Assembly (NCBI GenBank): GCA_022385755.1
Contig: MU278353.1
Span: 1,260,553 to 1,324,552, forward strand
Source: Trametopsis cervina
Lineage: Eukaryota; Basidiomycota; Agaricomycetes; Polyporales; Irpicaceae
DNA: 64,000 nt
Reading direction: 5' to 3'
Below, in pieces: positions 43,122-55,369 of this stretch. How positions within the stretch are numbered: position 1 is the stretch's first letter; every line of letters starts with the position of its first letter. Made by a program: the position numbers and the translations under genes. The notes under the pieces were generated by a model. The model was not told where the DNA came from, made no database searches, and saw only the letters and a list, made by a program, of their open reading frames with translations.

Positions 43122-45900
43122 CTGATGACTGGGGTCGCTGCAGAAGAGAGGCCGTACGTCCTGGGCGCGCTGATGATCGCGGACAGAGGTGTGGGGTGTG
43201 GAGAAGAAGGATGAAAGAATGGTCCTCGCCTCGCATGTATTCATTATCAGCTCTGCAGATGGGGCGTTAGTGGACCCTTGGAAGGCGTGTGTACCGCGCG
43301 GAATCAATGAGCAGCCTTCGATGCGGGACATCTTCGACGAACCGCCTCTGACCGCCGGCGTGTTGTCCACGGTGACCCTTCTTGTCTGTGGCGATGCTCA
43401 CCTGCAGAGCGACATGACACCTATAATGCGGGGATGGAGTTGCGAGAGGGAACATCGACTGCAGCTGAGAAAGCGGTGTGTTGACAAGTGTAGCAGCAAG
43501 GCCGAGGGATTGTTGGTGACGCCGTGAGAGTAAACCAAAGAAGACGGGACGCTGCCATGTTTCCTCTGCGTCCGAGTGGTTGACCGGCACCGCCGTGCGT
43601 GCGATCTTCCTGTGGAGCGAAGTGCTTCCATACCGGCGGCTCACGAAGGTTCTCAGGCTGTGAACAAACCGCCGCACGAAGCTCGGATATTCGCGTCTTC
43701 ATTCGGCAGGGTCATTGCTGCGAGCAGCGCATACAAATACTGCCCCTGCAACCAATCCGTCAGGGGCACAGGCGCAGATCTCAGCAGCGTCCTCTCAATT
43801 CTCAACCGCGTCGGGCCAACTCCTAGACTGATAATTTACGACAGGGTTTGAGGTTTCAAGTAGAACGAAACACTTACAAGTAATGTGGCAGGTTCAAGAG
43901 TAACAAGATCTATTCCATCCGCATGCGTGCTGAGTCGACTGATGAAGGAGTCTAGAGGCATGTTTGTCCATTAGGAGGCCGTGTTCGCGAGCATCAGACA
44001 ACGGACCTCAGTGACTCTTGACAGTGTGAGGTGTTTTTCTCCAACGAGCCGCGGATAGTACAGGAAGCCAGATCGAGGTCGCAACTTGCGATGCATCTTG
44101 CATGGGATGGCGAACAGGAGTGAGTGGGCGAGTAGGGGCAAGACGGTGTGCACGCGAAAGAGCACATGTAACGGGAATGTAATTGAACTTGCTGCTGCAC
44201 GCTGTATAGTCCTGAGACAATGTCGTCCGCTGTGTACTGGATGCGATCCAGTCGCGCGCGTGCATTGGTCGAACATAGACCTGTTGAGGACTTGCGATGT
44301 TCAAGATTGAACCCTGCGTGAGAGTTTATACATCAGCTTGTATCTACGGATATGAGAGCTCAGATGCAGTACCTATAGGCCACGATAGTCCCTAGACAGT
44401 ATCGATTCTCCCGGTATCGCAAGAGGTACTGTAGCAGTTGTAGTGGCGAGATTGAGGCAAGTGGATATGACGTGTACCCGACCGGCAACATAGGACGCGG
44501 CGGAGAGTCAGAGATAAAAGTAGGGCCGTATCGCGAAGGCTGCATGAGAATACAGTACTGAGCGGGAGGGGACGCAACGCAAGAAGGGACAACAGATTGT
44601 CAAGCGACAACCGCGAGTAGTGTGGGAAACGATCTGCCCGAGGACACCGAGCTGAACGTGATGTCACCAAATCACTGCGTCACGAGTACTCACTCACTCA
44701 CTGTACACCTTGATCACTCGCCAAGTTGCGTCCACCACCTTCATTCTAGGATTTCCTCGTGTGGTGTAGTATGTACGGCGACGTTCTTCCTCTCTCTCAG
44801 AACTCCAGGACCAGACCATGACACGCCAGCTTGAGCGACAGGGAGATGTGCATGGCTCGGTATCATAGAGGCTGGCGGATACAGGTGCGTGGCTACCCTC
44901 TCTCTATGTACGTGTTATTCACGCGCCGTTATATACGCAGATCACTTGCAGCCCCACCCGCTAGTTCGTCCACGACTTTGCGCGGCCGGCCCGCCCATTC
45001 ATCTCGAGAAGGATGAGACCGTTAGGCTCACTAATGTAAGTCTTCCATCGGTTGCGAGTCGTGCACGTACGCCCCTGCATATATTCATGCTTATGCTCAC
45101 TCATTATTCCCATTCTGTCCCGCGTCACAGACCTCACACCCTTGTCACGGCGTGTGTCTTGTGTTCGCCGCGCGGTGGCATTTACAGCAGAGATGGTGGG
45201 GGATCGCCAATGGTACGTCGTTACTCGGATGATACGCACGCGTGCACTTTGACATATGCGGATGCGCTTACAGCTGTGATACTTATCAAACGAACCTGGA
45301 CATCAGCTGCATTCAGACTGATCGTATGGAAGTATGCTTTGGTGACATAGCCCGCGTACTCTCGCAAGTCTTTCGAGTGTTTCCGCTCGGCAGCCTCTAC
45401 GCTCGTCACCACAGTCCCAGTCCGAGCTGGCTGCGCATCAAGATAATGCTACCGTGCAGTCCGCGCTGCTGCGCGTCGTACACGGGTATGGTCGTGCACA
45501 AGACGTACAATAGCTGCTTTTTCTAGGCGTCGAAGGCTGCAAACACTTGCGTACGTTGGCGTACCGCAATTCGGATTCAGTATGCTCAACCCTCTCCCGG
45601 ATCTTCCTCATGTCTTTGCGACGTAGATCCCCGTGCTCAATCTCTGTGAAACCGTCTGACGTCTTTCACTAGACTCGCCAATAACCGCGGGATGAAGGTG
45701 AGTCACCTAATACATGTTTCGGACGTCTTTGTACCAATGTATGCGTGCTGCCCACGCCTCATTAGATGGCGTTCGGCACGACGGAGCTGAGATGTCTTTG
45801 CGTCACCTTCCGGCGCGGTTTACATGGTAGTCGATGTACTTAGATCATGAGAAATCTTATGATGACTCCGGCCTCTTTCACCACGGAGCGAGAGATCGAC
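43122..45900. repeat. Displaced right part of unit II (DUF6535-upstream and gamma blocks)
   Basis: 43,122-43,700 matches 53,795-54,270, the sequence just upstream of the unit III DUF6535 gene; an anchor is GGACCCTTGGAAGGCGTG. 44,630-45,530 resembles the gamma block of unit I (anchor CTTGAGCGACAGGGAGATGTGC at 44,830 against 8,645). Here, however, the DUF6535 gene that should lie to the left is missing and the DUF6532 gene stands in its place. The missing gene is the one at 15,142-18,414, now 24.7 kb away. 43,700-44,600 and 45,540-45,900 hold no recognised feature. Confidence 0.55.
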
Positions 45901-48230
45901 GGTGGCATGCGGCTATAGAAGAGAAATAAAGCCACTCAAGTTGTCCCGGAAGCATATTTTGAGAATACAGCCTCTCACATCGACGAAGCTCGTACGTCGA
46001 ACTCTTGGACTCTTCTATCTCTCCAGAAGTGTCATTAATCTCTATATAGTATACGTACACGGTCTCGACTTCAACTACGCTCAACTCACTATTTATTCAT
46101 GCTCGCACGCGCCAGACGTATCACTGTCTTCAATATTACTGCAGTCGCTCCATCTGCTGTGCTGCGGTCGGTCTATCTTCGAGCTAGCCGTACTCAACCT
46201 CGAGAACACCTACAATCCCTCCGACATCTTTGGACTTCAGAGCTGCAGACTTTGCGTCCCAGAGAGCGCAACCTTCGTATACCCCTTGGCCGTGTCTTTG
46301 AAGGCTACCTTGTCAAGCACATCGTCTGATTACTTCGCATTTGATCGGCACATGGAGATAAATCCGGAGCGTTCGACTTCAGGACCTTGGGTGTTGAGGA
46401 CGTCCTGCGGCGAGCGTGTGGTCGGTGCGGAGCTGAGTGACCGTATTTCTGAATCGAACAATGGATTAAAAGGGGACACTAACCTGCCACAAGTGAGATC
46501 GCTGCCCGTATTTAGCGGGTGAGTCCAGAGAAACCCCTGTCGATCTGGACGGCAAAGACATTGACGAACTCTAAGCCATGATCTTGGAAGGGAGGATGGA
46601 GAAAGGTGACCGCTATAGGACTAAGCGTCTGCAACCACGGAGAGGCTTGTGGTCGGATTATCAAGCAGGCACGTACAGACATGGTTGACTCGTACTCACT
46701 GTCGTCGTATGTAGGACCTCGTATGAGCGGTACGAATGAGCCATCCGCTGCTTGTTCGGTGGACGCATCGACACAACACGCACGGCTGAACAATCTGCAT
46801 CCTCGCCCCGTACGTACCAAACCTCCTCGAGCAACTAGAACCGTTGACGTGGTGTTCTGCGTTGTCCTCGTCGTTAGTAAATAGCCTGAACGTGGGCCAC
46901 CAAGAATACGCCCGCCGCAATGTCCTCTCCCAGCTGACCGACATAGAGATCAGCACCGCAGAGAAGATGCCGACCCCGTGGTTTCCACAGCAATGTCCCT
47001 TGCCTGTCACTCCCTTCCAAACTCCTCGTGGAGGGAGTCCTTCCTGCGCAGTCCCAAGGCACCCGTACCCTCTCATGACGCCTCTCTTTTTCCTTATGAT
47101 TTTTTTTCTTGAGGCGAGTAGCTCCCAGCGTCGACATTGAACTACGAAAGACTGAATCTACCGCTCCAGACGGCTCCAACACCGAGAGCACCATGTTCGC
47201 GCTACACACCCACGTAATCAAACGGGGCGGGTCGTGGGTCAAGTGTGCGGAGTCGGATACGGGTGGCGGGTTTGTCGCGGAGCGGAGCATTTGTGCTGTG
47301 TCCACCGCAGATGGGCTATGAGGGGGGTGCTCTGGGTGGGTGTTCGTTTCGTATTCAGGTCGCGGGGAGGATCTGGGTGACGGACGTTGACATCTTGTGT
47401 TCTAGGCGATATGCGACGATGCACAGAAGACGTTGAGGTCCGATCGGCCGTGGCGCAGAAAGTGGGGATCGTGGAGCATAGGCGGACAGGGGTTCCATGG
47501 AGGTGCTGCCGCGGAGAGAATAGTCGCATGAGGGAAAACGGGAGGAAACTCCGCGGCGAGGCACCTGTTAGTTGTTACATGAGACGCACGTCACATCTTT
47601 CGAGATACTACTCAGAAGCATCGGGATGCGTACCTGCGACGCCGTACAGACGACTTCCACGTCGTTGATCTTCGAAGAACCATCCCTAGCGACATTACTG
47701 GCGTGGTGTTCAAGGCAATACTCGCGCCTCTTCCTCCTGCGCCGATGGGTCCAGTTGGTGGTGGAATACACCGCCCATGCATGTAGGAAATCAACCGCGA
47801 CGAGATCGACCACACATGTGTGATCGCTCATGAGCGTGCGACAGGGATAGATGACGAGAGTGTGGCGGCGCGTAGATGGCATGGACGCCAGTTGCAGAGC
47901 GGGGATGTATTTTCCCTTGAAGAATCGCGCACGGTATGATCTCGAGGGCCGTCAGATGCCTTGCACAACTTTGTCGCGAGGATAGAGTTCGAAGGAGCGG
48001 TCAAGGTCGCGTACTGACTAGGAGGAGTGAGTGTGTAGGACCGCATAGCGTGCGAGCAACCACATACCGGAATCAGTCACAAGTCGAAGCCGGCACCGTG
48101 CCTTGATTCATTTCCCAGCAAGACTGTAAGGCATTGGAGCCAGGTCGCGCGAGCAACAGTAAGTGGACGAGCACGTCACCCATAGATCACCATGATCTTC
48201 GGCAAGCACCTGAAGCACCGTAAGCGTAGT
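45901..48230. repeat. Unit III alpha block (most diverged copy)
   Basis: Alpha-like sequence with recognisable anchors: CTCGAGAACACC at about 46,198, CCTCTCCCAGCTGACCGACAT at about 46,923, and the piece at 47,140-47,440 that corresponds to 1,280-1,560. It is clearly more diverged than units I, II and IV are from one another. Stops and frameshifts interrupt all the exon-like pieces. No gene called. Confidence 0.5.
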
Positions 48231-50480
48231 CGGAGCTAGCGAGGAGACCTGAGGCTTCGGGTCGGACGAAGAAGAGTTGAGGGACAAGTCACACTCGAGC
48301 GTGTGTCCATGATGAAGTGGTGAGTGCAGCGATGGTAGCGCGCGTTGGGACCGCGTCGAACAGCCCGAGGACTCCGCGGCCAGAGAGTGACATCACATCA
48401 CTGCGTCACATGCTTCGAGGTACGTCAGCGGTACGTTCCTCACATGTGTCCCGGGCTTGCTGTGTGTACTTGCGTTTTCCAGATCTCATGCAGCAAAATG
48501 GAGGAGTGCAACAGCCTTCCACTATGCATGCCTTGGCCACACAGCGACTCAGATGGAGGAGCATTGTAGCGTTAGTGTTTGACAGAGATTGGTGCGTGGT
48601 CGGTCTCTGTCTATGCGTGTTCTACTTACGCTTTGTTGCATGCACAGATCATCACCCTTACTGTCCCCCATTGTCAATGTTCTCGCGGTAGCATGGAATA
48701 AGAGCACGGCGTCCCACCTCATTCGCCTTCTTGTGAGGTGCACTTCTGGTGCTAGCTCTCCAGCGCGATCTCGTTCAGCTCAACGGCAGGGAACGCAGCA
48801 TGTGTTCGACTGTAGTGCCCTGTCACTTCAACATCAAGCACACGTCGGCTTCTCCTCAACTCCCTCAAACCATCCCGGTTAGGTCATCACTCTCCGCTGT
48901 GCGCCCCTCACAACACCTCTCCCTCCCGCCGTCTCCTCATCTGTGTTATACTGCGTCAACACTGCTCTTTGCAAGGCTGATCTCGCCAGCCAACTGCCAG
49001 GATGATAACGCACCCTGTTTCCGCTGCTGCGCGCGACTTGTGAATGCCCCGCTCCTGCGTGGCAGCTCCTGTAGACGACGATGGGCCTGGACGAGTACGA
49101 TGGGTGGCACATACGGTACGTAGTGGATCTATCTACGGTACGTAGTGAACTTATCTACGCCAGTCAGACACTTGTGTACTCACACGTGGATATCAGGACC
49201 TGTGCATTTACCCAGGTGAATGGTGGCGAAAGTACGGAAATCTCGTGCGACAAAATCGTTCAGGTGCGGGGGGCGGACCGTCCGCGTACCTAGTCCGTCT
49301 TCAGACGTCGGAGGGAGGGAGCAGAAGACCAGTCGGCCGCTGAACGGTAGAACTCACGGAGGCTGCCACGCCACACAGGACGGACGTCCGGTTCTGCGAT
49401 CAAGGTGTGCATGCAGAATATTCCTATTTTCTGAGTGTTTTCTCTCCGGCCCAAGCTGCAACTGCCAGTCCCCACCTGCAGCTACGAGCAAGTACCTGGT
49501 CGCATTCTGGGAATATTTCTCCCGAATTAGCCCGACAACGACGACACCCGCTCGCTCATTAGAAATCGCTGCCACACACGCGATCGTTGCGTCTCCTGGC
49601 CGGCCTGTGCACTAAGGCAATGCGACTTACGTTCTTGCCCATCCTGGACCCCCTTCCTCCTCAAGTCTAGCTTCCAATCTACTTCGGCGACATTGAGCAT
49701 GCGTCCGCTCATCTTAGCCCCATGTGTAGATTGATTGGGGCAGACGATGGATCTATCAACTCGCTTCGCTTCTTCTCACTCGTCCTAGGCGTGCCACTCA
49801 TGGTCAAGGCAGAGACGGGGTTTGCGATCCACGTGAAGCCCCGCGGGGCAAGGCGTCGCAGGAACCTGTCTCCTCTCGAACAGGCTCCGCATGTCCAAGC
49901 TTGTATCAAACTCGCCGGAGAGGGTAACACTGACGGTCATCACGAGCGCGGTGTCCCTTGTGATTCGCAAACTTGTATCCAATCACGCACCGGACGGCGC
50001 AGCACAACTCGACGAAATGAAGCGCACTTATGCACAAGACGGGCCACAGTGACAACACGCTGCTCGACGACTATCTTCAGCTGCCTTCTCCAACCTTACA
50101 GGGTGCATACGTTGGTGCAGTTCTCTCTCTTAGCTTCGCTAGCCATCCGCGGACCGCTCTTGAGGGGTCTCTGGATGGTGTTCCACCGGAGGGGCTACGT
50201 TGCTCTCGCTCCAGCATCCCGTTTGGATGTGCGAGGTTTCATAGATACGGTTAGAGTAGCTAGTGCATTTATGCAATGGGAATCTATATTTATTGTACGA
50301 TTAAGCCTTGTATGAGAAGCCTGCGCGGGGGAATAACAACCACATAAACACGGCGGCGCACTGTATGTCGACAAAACTGTGACTAATCTCAAGATGATGC
50401 AGGCGTATCGACTCTATCTACCGGAGAGTCATCACACGTTCATCCTCAGACCAGGGTAGCCCCTCATTCATCATGCCTCA
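48231..50480. repeat. Unit III beta block
   Basis: Third beta copy. The anchor CCCGAGGACTCCGCGGCC is at about 48,363. The intron-like gap GGTGCGT to GCATGCACAG lies at 48,590-48,650. After it the DLVQLNGRERSM stretch (48,765-48,800) matches the corresponding peptide of units I and II. VIRKLVSNHAPDG is readable at about 49,955-50,000. Frames are broken. Confidence 0.5.
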
Positions 50481-50493
50481 AATCCGTGCCAGA

Positions 50494-53400
50494 TTATTCT
50501 CCCTGATCTCCCGACGATCCAAGTCCCAGCTCGTCATCCTTGCTGTGCGGGGCGTCCAGATTATCTCCTAGCTCGGGAACGACACTCTTTGGAGGCGTAT
50601 GATCAACACTACTTTTGTCCACCACATTCGCGCCAACCTGTCCTCCATCACCTCCTGTCGATCCAGGTGTCCACACGTCGTCCTTGGCTTCGAAGAGACC
50701 CTCCGGATTATCTGCTGCAGCTTCTGCCTCAGGAGGTGCGTCCTCAAGAGACTTGATGTCGGGGAACTCCGCAGCTTCAGGAGGTGCGTCTCCTGAAGGC
50801 TCGGTACGGGGGAGCTCCGCAGCCTCCGAATTCAGTCCCGTCGTGTCTCCCAAGGTCGGCCCGTCTTGTTCATCGCCGGCTTTACAGTTTGCCCCAAACC
50901 CACCACCACCTGCCTTGAGAACGAGGTCGACGTTTTCATCAGGCTCAGGTCGTCCTGCAACTACGTCCAAGTGGTCTCCACTATCCCCGCATTCATCGGC
51001 TCCGTCAGATGCATTTGCATGATCGGCGTCGTTGCCAGAACCTCCACCGTTCTCAGCTTCACCGGGTGCGTCCACTCCTCCAGGTCCATCGGCAGCCCCA
51101 GCTCCGCCTCCAGATCCCTCACCACGTTCCGTTGACGGACCAGCCGCACTGTTGTCAATATTTCTTGCGGCAGGTTTGCGCAGGTACGGCTCGATGTCCT
51201 TCGCGGCTTCCTCTCTCTCCTCGGGAGTCATTTCCTGAAGACGCCTCATCCTCCAGAATGGCCGCCATGGACGAATGGAGATGTCCATAAGCGTCAGATA
51301 GAAGCCGTCGGGGATGGGAGACTCTTCTGGCTTGAATGCCGCGCGCCACGCCGAATATTTCCCATCGTCGTCGCGATCGTCGTCCTCGTTCCGCGCATCC
51401 ACACCGGAAAGCCAGCTGAAGCACCAGTCTATCGCGGTGGCTTCTTCTTCTGTTCTACCTTCGAGCACCGGTGCAGCCTGGACCAACGAAGTCAATGCGG
51501 CAAAGATACCGCGCCAGCTTTCAGTCAAGGCCGTGCCTTTGACATCATCCCTGACACGATACACGCTCTCTGCAAGACTGGTGCAAGCCTTCAGCACGGA
51601 CAGCCTTGTGAGCTGATCCGGAGAGTTTATTGCAATGGTCTCAATAGCGGCCGTGACACGGGATAGAGCTGGTGAAGTAGACTGATGAGAGAAGTGGACA
51701 TAAATGCGGACCGATCCACATACCAGCGGTGTCCGTACGGAAATCCTGATGGCGCACGTAAAGGTTGAATGTATGTGGGTAAGTCTTGATGAGCAATGTC
51801 AGTAGCTTCACCACCACCGCATCCGACTTTGTTGATAAAGTCATGCGCCGAACAGCTGCCATACTGTCCTTGAATCCCCAAGGCCAAGTCGCGATGAGCT
51901 TGATGATGAGCGAAAGGGCGTTGTGCTGAGCATCCGACCACTCGCCATCCTGAGCAGCGGTGTCGTCGCGCAGCAGGTTAGTAAGGAACCTAGCGGTGTC
52001 GCCGAGTGAGTCCTCATTCAGCACTTTCCGCCACGGTACGTCGTCGTCGTCGGACTCAAACGAGTCTGTGAGTTCAAGCTTTGCAAAGAAGGGTTCAATA
52101 ACGCATTGGATTGAACTGAGAGACTGCGCCAAGTCCAGCTTCGATTCCCTGCACGATTGACATGTAAGGTGAAGAAGAGACTTCAGCACCAGCTCAGAGG
52201 GCTCTGACACAGCTACCTCAACGAATATGCCGAGTCTCTCGTTTGAAGGTTCCCATGGCAGAGAAGGCACTCGACTAAACCCGCGAGACCCAACTGAAAG
52301 GTAAAGGGCGGCAGTCCAAGAGGCCACTTTGGCAGGTTCTGCATCTGCATCGGAAGGTATGGGGATTTTATTGGTCGGAAGATGCTGTTCAAGTAGAGAC
52401 TGGATTGAGTCCAGCGCGCGAGTCGTTGCCATGCTGCAGTCGATGATCTGAGGTTCCTTTTCGAAGTCGCCCTCCCATGGGACACGATGTTGCAGAATCT
52501 GGAGCACAAACTTAATGATACCTTCTGGCGAGGGCGTGATCTGCTGGAGCGCATCGACCATGGCTGTCCCAACGATTTCGTCATTTCCCTGCAGCGCATC
52601 GGCAGCCACCATGATGTCGAGATCGCCAGCTTCGTCTTTCGCAGCTGCTGCTTCGCTATGCGGCCGCTTAGGGTTATTGAGGCGATAAACATACCCTCTA
52701 GCCCAATCGTCGATAACGTCCGCAACCTTTTTAACAGTGCGGTAACGAGTAGTTTCGTATATCCCATAGGCACGCCTCTGCAAAGATTCCATACGTGAGA
52801 TCCATTGAGCACGTACATAGGCACGTATTGCCACCATGAGCGAGTTGAGCGCAGGAGTCTTATACGGGCAATGGTCCGAGAAGAGGGGGGATACCGTGAC
52901 GAAGAAGAAGATGAAGCCCCAGCCTGCGACCAGGGGCAGCGTCGTATTCCTCACGCTGGAGTGTAATTCGGCAGTGTACAAGCAGAGGCCGATGAAGAAC
53001 AGTCCGAGTGCGAGTTGAAGAAGAAGGGGAAGACATGCGGCGATGGTCAACACTTTCCACGTCTCCAACCCAGTGCGGCGGAAGTTGCGTATACGAAGGC
53101 GGCCCTGGGGAGATGACGTCACGAATTTCATGTATTCGCGAAGCCACTGCTTCACGAGGATCCCAAACGATGCCGTGATAAGGCTGATAATAAGGCTTGC
53201 GGTCCACAGGTCATTGATGCGAATGGCGTTGACCGAAGGCTCGAACTGCGAAAAGGAGGTAGGCGCAGGGGATGTGCTGTGGATGAAGTCGCCTTGAATA
53301 GTGTAGTTCGCGTTCTGTGCTGACATATGTCTCAGTGTGGTCAAGGTGGCTCCAGGTATGTCTTCCTGAAGGAGTGCGATTGCAATGACGAAGAACGCCG

Positions 53401-53756
53401 ACAGGACGGCGGAGAACAGACCATTCTGGCAGTCCGTCAGCGTGCGACCATAGACAAACAGTATGATGACTTACAAATACGAGCAATGTGTCGATGTCAT
53501 TCTTTACAGCTTCAGTCTCCTCCTTGTCAAAATCATCTACAGCCTTCTGGATGACCGCCCAGCCTACGAGCGTATCAGGAGTGAGGGTGTGTATCGGGTC
53601 CTTCCGTGTGCCACGGGGTTTGTGTTTTGTGCCGCTTGGAGTAGCTGAGGGTTGTCGAGAGTTGCGTTTACTGTGAGACAATTTGCGACTGGAGCGAAGC
53701 GACGATCGTCTTGAGGTCGAACGAGACACGGAGCGGGATAAGACAGAATTTGCCAT
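50494..53756 (-). CDS. DUF6535-domain membrane protein, paralogue 3 (1,052 aa)
   Basis: Same family and exon structure as the other two copies. Minus-strand exons are 53756-53475, 53425-51724 and 51668-50494 (3,159 nt, in frame), with introns of 49 and 55 nt. It starts MANSVLSRSVSRS, like paralogue 1. The membrane half is nearly identical to paralogue 2 (MSAQNANYTIQGDFIHSTSP). The central region differs from both. The tail is acidic and Pro-rich with short near-repeats such as SGDAPPEAAEF and LEDAPPEAEAA. The paralogues thus look like mosaics: a shared N-terminal half, patchily different middles, and freely changing tails. Confidence 0.88.
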
Positions 53757-53794
53757 GTGAACCAGACGATTGCAGTGGAGCTATCACTGACAGC

Positions 53795-54330
53795 GCTGGG
53801 GTCGCTGCAGAGGAGAGGGCGTACGTCCCGAGTCAGCTGACGATCGCGGAGAGAGGAGTGCAGTGTGGGGGAGAGGGACAAGAGAATGGTCGTCGCCTCG
53901 CATATACTCACCGTGGGCTCCGCAGATAGGGCGTCAGTGGACCCTTGGAAGGCGTGCATACCGCGCGGCATCAACAAACGGCCTTCCATGCCAGATATCC
54001 TCGATGAATTGGCCGCCGGCGTGTTGTCCACGGTGTGTGTAGCGATGCTCACCTGCAGAGCGACATGACGCCTAGAAAGTTGGGATGGACTCACGAGAGG
54101 GAAGACCGGCCGCCGTTGAATAGGGCGGTGTACCAATTGGTGTACCAGCAAGGCGAGGAGATGGCTGTTTACACCGTGAGACCAATGCAGAGGCTGTAAG
54201 ATGATTCAATCTTCCAGCGGAGCGACGTTGACATGCTTCCATGCCAGCGGCCCACTATTTGGGAGCGTTGGAAGCATTCCTGGAGTGCAGAACAGGCGAT
54301 TTCTAAGCCATCAAGCTTCGAGGGCCTCCC
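53795..54330. repeat. Upstream block of unit III, copy of 43,122-43,700
   Basis: Starts 39 bp upstream of the DUF6535 start codon with GCTGGGGTCGCTGCAGAGGA. On the minus strand both copies keep a readable peptide-like stretch (for example GMHAFQGSTDALSAEP here and GTHAFQGSTNAPSAEL at 43 kb) over about 90 codons, but neither has a clear start or a recognised domain. It could be promoter-proximal sequence of the DUF6535 gene or a decayed small gene. Confidence 0.45.
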
Positions 54331-55369
54331 TAGCCGCAAGCGCGTTGTTCATCGCAGTCCATCTGCTTGATCTCAGCCATGTCGGCGGCCCACAAGTATC
54401 CCGCAGGTCGTTGTGTGACGCATCGTCGCTCGGGTATCCCGCCTCCGGCTGCTGTTAGCAAAGCATATGTGAGTGCTTGTTCTTCGACCGCAACTGAGTC
54501 AGAGATGCAGTTGTACTGCGGCATCATCCCGTGCAATGAGCATACGGACCTCAACTCTCGGCCAGCAAGCGATGGTCGGGGATATATATATATGGCGAGG
54601 TTTTATGAAGCTTGCAACAAAACGGTAAAAACCACATTCAGCGGGGTGCGTGTGTGGCGTCACGGAGTATGCCTGTAAGTTTTCCTGCGCTTTCCAGGCT
54701 GCCGTGCCGCGATTACATCAACCAGACCCGCAGGTGGTGGCCCAAGCTGGTCACATCACGCACTACATCAGACGTTTAGTACAGTAGCTGACTTACGATG
54801 TGTATGTAGGCAGAGAAATAACGTGCCTGTAGTTCGTCTGCTTCCGAACAGACTGCTGCGAAGGACGCACCCTCCCTGGTCAGGGCAGGAAGTTGAGACC
54901 CCTCCGCCCGCGCATGTACACAGACCGGAATTAGACGTCCACAAGGTCGTCCGTACATATGGGCATGCCTGCAGCGATCGATCCCGAGGTGGATAGCACC
55001 TGCAGAGCAGAGAGCATAGTCGAAAGGTCGTGTCACTGCGCCAAAGAATCAATTTTTGCATCAGTAAAATCCAGCCTAAATCGTGTACAAATCTTACAGT
55101 CTAGGTTTTTTGTTAAGATTTCTAGGTTTTGGGATAAGATTTACGATTTTTGAATGCTTTCTAATCCATCTTATTCGCCGATAAATCGTTCATTTGGGGC
55201 AGTGTGTATGTTATGACGAGTGATCTCGGTTCTGATAGGCACCGTCGCGACAATTTGCTGGGTAGGGTTGGAAAGGCAGACAAGGTTGCATTGCGTATTA
55301 TCTGGGAGGCGGGCATGCAGTAAGCGTACGGGTACACCATAGTATGCTAACAATCACATACCGGAATGT
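54331..55369. other. Interval between units III and IV, no recognised gene
   Basis: No homology to the other blocks was noticed. A 103-codon frame at 54,367-54,678 has no recognisable domain and crosses a TATATATATA tract (about 54,583). The only distinctive feature is the AT-rich fold-back at about 55,075-55,150. Confidence 0.35.
55075..55150. repeat. AT-rich imperfect fold-back with a direct repeat
   Basis: TCTAGGTTTTTTGTTAAGAT and TCTAGGTTTTGGGATAAGAT lie back to back at about 55,100-55,140. To the left, AAATCGTGTACAAATCTTAC is an imperfect reverse complement of the TAAGATTTACGATTT that ends the stretch. It stands out as an island of about 75 bp much richer in A+T than its surroundings. 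Confidence 0.5.

Noticed and set aside
42751..43236. 161-codon minus-strand open frame with cysteines
   Set aside because: No domain, no splice support, and its 5' part lies in tandem-unit sequence where the other copy does not keep the frame.
54367..54678. 103-codon plus-strand open frame
   Set aside because: Low-complexity composition, crosses a TATATATATA tract, no recognisable domain and no second copy to compare.
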